A stretch of DNA of 64,000 bases from Agrocybe praecox (Eukaryota; Basidiomycota; Agaricomycetes; Agaricales; Agrocybaceae): positions 2,604,001 to 2,668,000 of the forward strand of contig OZ024845.1 of assembly GCA_964017145.1 (NCBI GenBank). The letters are read 5' to 3'. The notes under the pieces are model-generated. The model searched no databases. It worked only from the letters and a program-made list of their open reading frames with translations, and was not told the origin of the DNA. The translations under genes were made by a program, and so were the position numbers. Shown here piece after piece: positions 59,897 to 64,000 of the stretch. Each line of letters starts with the position of its first letter. Positions within the stretch are counted from its first letter, which is position 1.

Positions 59897-62800
59897 TGAT
59901 GAGAAGTGTAACTCTGAGTACAAGGAAGTAAGTGGGAGAGTGACAGGAGCATGGAAAGGCTCGGAAGGTTGTCTTCACCATCACCTAAATTCAATCAAAA
60001 AAAAATCAAAAAAGCGGATGTGATCGAGGTTCGCCGATGCCAGCAGCACAGTCACAGTAAATAGGTGTAAAGCAGAATAAACATTACATTAAGTCAGGAA
60101 AAGTAAGTTACCAATACACAGTGACCAGATTTCCAGATACTTCGAAAGAGGGCATAGATTGATGTGATTTTGGATGATGCTTTGGGCATAGTCAAAAGGT
60201 TGATTTGCCAGCTAGGCGACGTTGGGTAGGTACCTACCCATGTTTCCAAATTTGGCGGGATGATCACATGTGACGCATGTGACGCGACTCATACAAGACG
60301 AGGAAAACTTGGGCAGATGGTACAGACAATTGCAGTGAGAGACTAGCGAGAAAGGATATGATATTTTTGAGTGTAAATTGTGGCTTTGCAAAAGATAAAA
60401 TTTCAATAGAATTTCAAATATGAGAGAAAGTACAATACGAGTCCACTCTGATCCATTCTCGACATATCAAAATTCCAAATCCCGATGATGTCCATTATAA
60501 ACCAACCACAACAGCGCAGGTTTTGACTGGGCCTCAGTGACAGTGAGTGACCTTTGTCTTTCCGCATTCGGCTACGTCTTCCGTGTCTTCCGTAGTTTGT
60601 CCCTTCCACCACAACTACCAACTACCACAAAATTTACCAGTCAAACTCCTCTGGCGCTACTTATGAGCCAAACTTCTTTTATCCTTACCCAATGTCAAAT
60701 CTCTACACCTCCATACACCAGCTCGCGAAGACAATCCGTATCAACTCGCCCGCGTATGACATCCACTGAAAGCTTCAAGCACTGTTTAAATGATCGTCGA
60801 CTCCGGTGTTTACCGTCCCCGCCGTGCAAAAACACCTCATATCTGGAACCACCGGGTAGGTGTTGAGCGGAAGTAAATCTACCAGCGAGACTGGAGAGGT
60901 ATCGGTGGTATGACGCCTCGAAGTTGGCGCCGGTGATGCACGGGAGTCTGCACTAAGTGAACCAATGAATCATTCTTCTCGAGATGGTGAGTTATGTAGC
61001 CTACTTTACTCGCCCGGCACTCTAACATATTTAAAACCAGATCTACATCGTCCATATGACGTGGAAAATGTGGGGGTCTGGGATCCAGGGAAGAGGTATA
61101 TCCGACAAAGTTGAACAGGCAGCACCCACCTGCCCCTCATTCGGGATTCTGTTACCACCATCGATCTTGTCATAAAGTCAGCAGTAGTCAAAATGATACG
61201 CGCGTAATTTCGTTCATATATTCAAGGCTCGAGATTCAGTTATTGCAGAATGAGGTGATCTGAATGTATTGTGTGACGGCTACAAACCATACTCCCGCGG
61301 CATTCGCTCGCAAAGAAGAGGGAATGATAAATTTCCATTAACGAGTAAAGCGTACCGGACGGCGTTGACCGTTGACGAGAACAGGAGCGAGTAGAGATGG
61401 CCAATGACACTGCGTTAATTGGCAATCGAATGACGGACGAGATGCACAAAGTACCCAACATTACCCCATGGTGAGTTGAATAACACTTGGCGCGAGAATG
61501 AAGGTTCACGGAGGTCGTTCAGGCAGGAGCAGGATCAGTCAACAAAACGTCCGAGCAGAGCGTCGACGGAGAGGAGTCGGGAAGAGTAGCAGGCAGAAAA
61601 GGATACACAAGAACACATTTTGGATACGGAATAGGTATGTACATATACCTTGCCAGACTTGAATACCTAATACTTCACAATGAAAAAAGTAAACACATGC
61701 GCGCAAATAAACATTTTATTTCAATGGTAGCTTTGAAGCCACGACCACTGCGAGAGTTCCACTTGATATACGCCTAGGTCCAACTTTCAAGTAAACGCCG
61801 GTTCACTCTCAGCCTGTTTCTCTTCCGTGCTCGACCAACTTTTTGTGTTGCTTTGTGACGGAAACTCCTGATTAGCATGGTCGCCCATACAATGTATCAT
61901 GCCTGTCGCTCGTTCGCCTCAAATAACGATCGCGCTCTCCGTAGCTCCGATTCATTGGCCTCTGTCGGTCGTCTATCCATTTGTTTCAAACGCATCCTAT
62001 CCCCCGTCCCGTCCCAGGTTCATCACCCTCTTCTCCTTCGAAACGACATTCATCCACCCCTCTCATGCCCGTCGATCGATAGTGCTGTATTGCACCCTCC
62101 TGCTCTCTCCGCCAACATGCGACCCCTCTCCCACCTAAATCGCGCAATTCTCGCTCTCTCTCTATATCCCCTTGATTCGACTTTCGTATCACACGAGAAG
62201 TATCGATGGAAAATACCTGGCTGTTATGAAATTCTGTTGCTCTCAAATCCACCTCGCCCTAATCCCTCGACCATCAATTCTCAGAAATGTGCCAAACTCG
62301 CGCTTACTTATGGGTTTTCTCAGATGCATATTTCCCCTCCTGTTCTGTCACCGCGTCCGCGTCCGCGTTATCCCAAATACCTGAAGTCTAGACTCGCATA
62401 CTCTTCTCCCTGTACATGACCTACCCACTGATCCATCCGCCCTTCTCCTTCTGTCATGTTCGGCGTGCCCGTCGAATCTTTGATTGTTCTTTAACTGATC
62501 GATTTGTCCGCACGCATAAATTCCCGCCCTGCCATCGGTGAAGCACCTCGTTCTCATTGGGGAAAATGACTGTATATACATCTTGTCTCAGCTACTGCAG
62601 TCCAAAAACGAAGACAAAACCTCACCTTTCCTTTCTCTTTCAAGTTGGTCTGCGTCTGCTACTCCGTCCGCGTCGAGCCCCATCGATTATCAATCGCCCT
62701 TGTGTGCTGCCCTCATTGCCCGGGGTCACATCACAACTCTTTTCGAAAATTTAAAGTCGTTAGGTAGTGCAAATCAAATTAATTCCCGTATCGAACAATC

Positions 62801-64000
62801 TCTTGCGACTTATCATTCTTGCGCTTCTACGTAGATTAGGTTTCTTCCTGATTATAAATATGAAGTATTTTCAAAAATATAAACACAAATTCTATTTTTC
62901 GATGCGCCTAGCTTTTCTAGCTACTTTGAAAATTAATTGTTCCCTCTCACCACCGCATCTATCAAAAATATTGTTCAGGAAATTGGATCAGCACATAAGT
63001 GATATGACACCGTCCATATTCACTCGATTTGAGCAAAATCTCTTGGTTGCCAAACTATGGATACGTTGGACGTCGAGGACAGGATATATGATTCTGTCGT
63101 GACTCGTCGTTGGACGTGGGTGGTCCGACAAATTCTGCAGTCGTTAAATACCGCGTGAAGGTTGAGGCTGAGCGCCGCTAATCCTTGGTCAACTCTGTAG
63201 GAAGACAAGTCGGCTACTCTGCCTATCTCATCTTGCCCATCGCTAGCAGGCGCCCTGCCAGATCTCTATCGTTTCGCTCTCGAAATTGGCGGACATTCTA
63301 AAAAGGGTTTGGAGACGAACTTCGGTTTGAGGAGTTAATCTGCGGATGTCAAAATGAAATAGTCAGCACGAGAGGAATCTTCAAGACATGATAAATGACA
63401 TACCTTACAGATTCATTCATTCGCGAACTACATTCCTTCCTAATCCAACTCGATCTCGATATGACATGGCCAACCAGCTCAGTCTAAACCGAACGCCTCT
63501 GCCGAATCGTTTCCTAGCCAGTCCAAGAACACCTCTTATCTCTACTCCCTTTGAGAGAAATCGGAAGTTGTGTGTAGCCAGCAGTCTGTTTATCGAGACC
63601 ATGCACTGCCGGACCAACACCCAAACCCCCTCCAAAAACCCACTTCTCTTCTCCACCCATTTTCTTCCAACTCTCGATGACGTTCAATCTGAGTGTAGCC
63701 AATCGATTGCTGGACGCGAAACGACGGCAAAATCGAGCCTCATATTTGACGATCGTCCCACCACAGGTTGTCCAATGCACACCAGATCAACTCGGCACGA
63801 TATTCTTGAAGTGCATGGCAGGGAACTGGGTCAACGTGTTGATAGAACGTGAACCGCCTCTAGGGTTTGCGGTACCTTTGCGATTGAAGCCCTCGCTGCC
63901 TCACCCGACACACATCAGAATCCCTCGAATGAACTCGATCCACAGGCTGATACGATGGTAAGTGCTTACGGACTGTGGAGAACGCCAAGGGGGCACTTAC
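59897..64000. other. Right end, no supported gene
   Basis: About 4.1 kb. A degraded coding-like frame at about 60692-60966 contains VFTVPAVQKHLISGTTG and SGSKSTSETGEVSVV but is broken by several in-frame stops. A CATGTGACG tandem duplication lies near 60265-60285. The 180-codon frame at 61877-62419 and the frames at 63388-63961 have no recognisable domains or consistent intron borders. A gene running off the right edge cannot be excluded. Confidence 0.45.

Noticed and set aside
60692..60966. Coding-like frame beginning MSNLYTSIHQLAKTIRINSP
   Set aside because: The frame carries several stops within 200 bases and I cannot name a family, so it may be a gene relic but does not reach the standard for a pseudogene call.
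61877..62419. 180-codon plus-strand ORF
   Set aside because: Overlaps other frames of similar size, Ser/Pro/Leu-rich without a domain, and no supporting splice sites or codon pattern.
1..64000. tRNA, rRNA and CRISPR features
   Set aside because: I looked for B-box-like GGTTCGANNCC segments and regularly spaced repeats; near matches such as the one at about 16893 lack the rest of a tRNA, and the only tandem array (49751-50000) has no spacers.

Overview
This window is nuclear DNA from a filamentous basidiomycete, almost certainly an Agaricomycete. Genes carry many short GT-AG introns (about 45-90 nt), are spaced by AT-richer intergenic DNA, and belong to families typical of mushroom-forming fungi: multi-pass hypothetical membrane proteins, salicylate-hydroxylase-like FAD monooxygenases, NACHT-WD40 proteins, a CE4 chitin deacetylase, P-loop G-domain proteins, a Crinkler-like remnant and a Tnp2/Plavaka-type transposase. 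I spliced the genes by hand; several exon sums were checked and are exact multiples of three (FAD monooxygenase A 442 aa, glycosyltransferase-like 485 aa, zinc finger 329 aa, alpha/beta hydrolase 346 aa, PH protein 1906 aa, cupredoxin 241 aa).

Layout. 1-5.2 kb: no supportable gene. 5.2-7.0 kb (+): 14-exon multi-pass membrane protein. 7.0-10.0 kb: no gene. 10.0-11.0 kb (-): secreted, GPI-type cupredoxin. 12.5-23.9 kb (+): four tandem FAD monooxygenase paralogues (A-D) interrupted between C and D by an unrelated type II membrane, glycosyltransferase-like gene; copy D has an out-of-frame start codon. 25.4-26.7 kb (+): C2H2 zinc-finger protein. 27.9-32.7 kb (-): NACHT-WD40 NLR-like protein, with a 687-bp inverted-repeat-bounded element just upstream. 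35.0-36.3 kb (+): alpha/beta hydrolase. 38.4-44.4 kb (+): 1906-residue low-complexity protein with a split PH domain. 44.8-45.6 kb (+): decayed Crinkler-type gene. 46.0-47.9 kb (+): chitin deacetylase with a 4-nt microexon. 48.7-51.3 kb (-): P-loop G-domain protein with an in-frame stop and a 72-bp tandem repeat. 51.7-59.9 kb (-): transposon-like block (companion protein, Tnp2-like transposase, CATCCCG-rich putative subterminal region, coiled-coil protein). 59.9-64 kb: no gene I can support.

Functional reading (inference): the left half looks like ordinary accessory metabolism plus cell-surface proteins, with a local tandem expansion of flavin monooxygenases. The right half is a fast-evolving region in which an NLR, a Crinkler remnant, a G-domain gene and transposons lie together. 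Nothing here is a CRISPR array, tRNA or rRNA gene.
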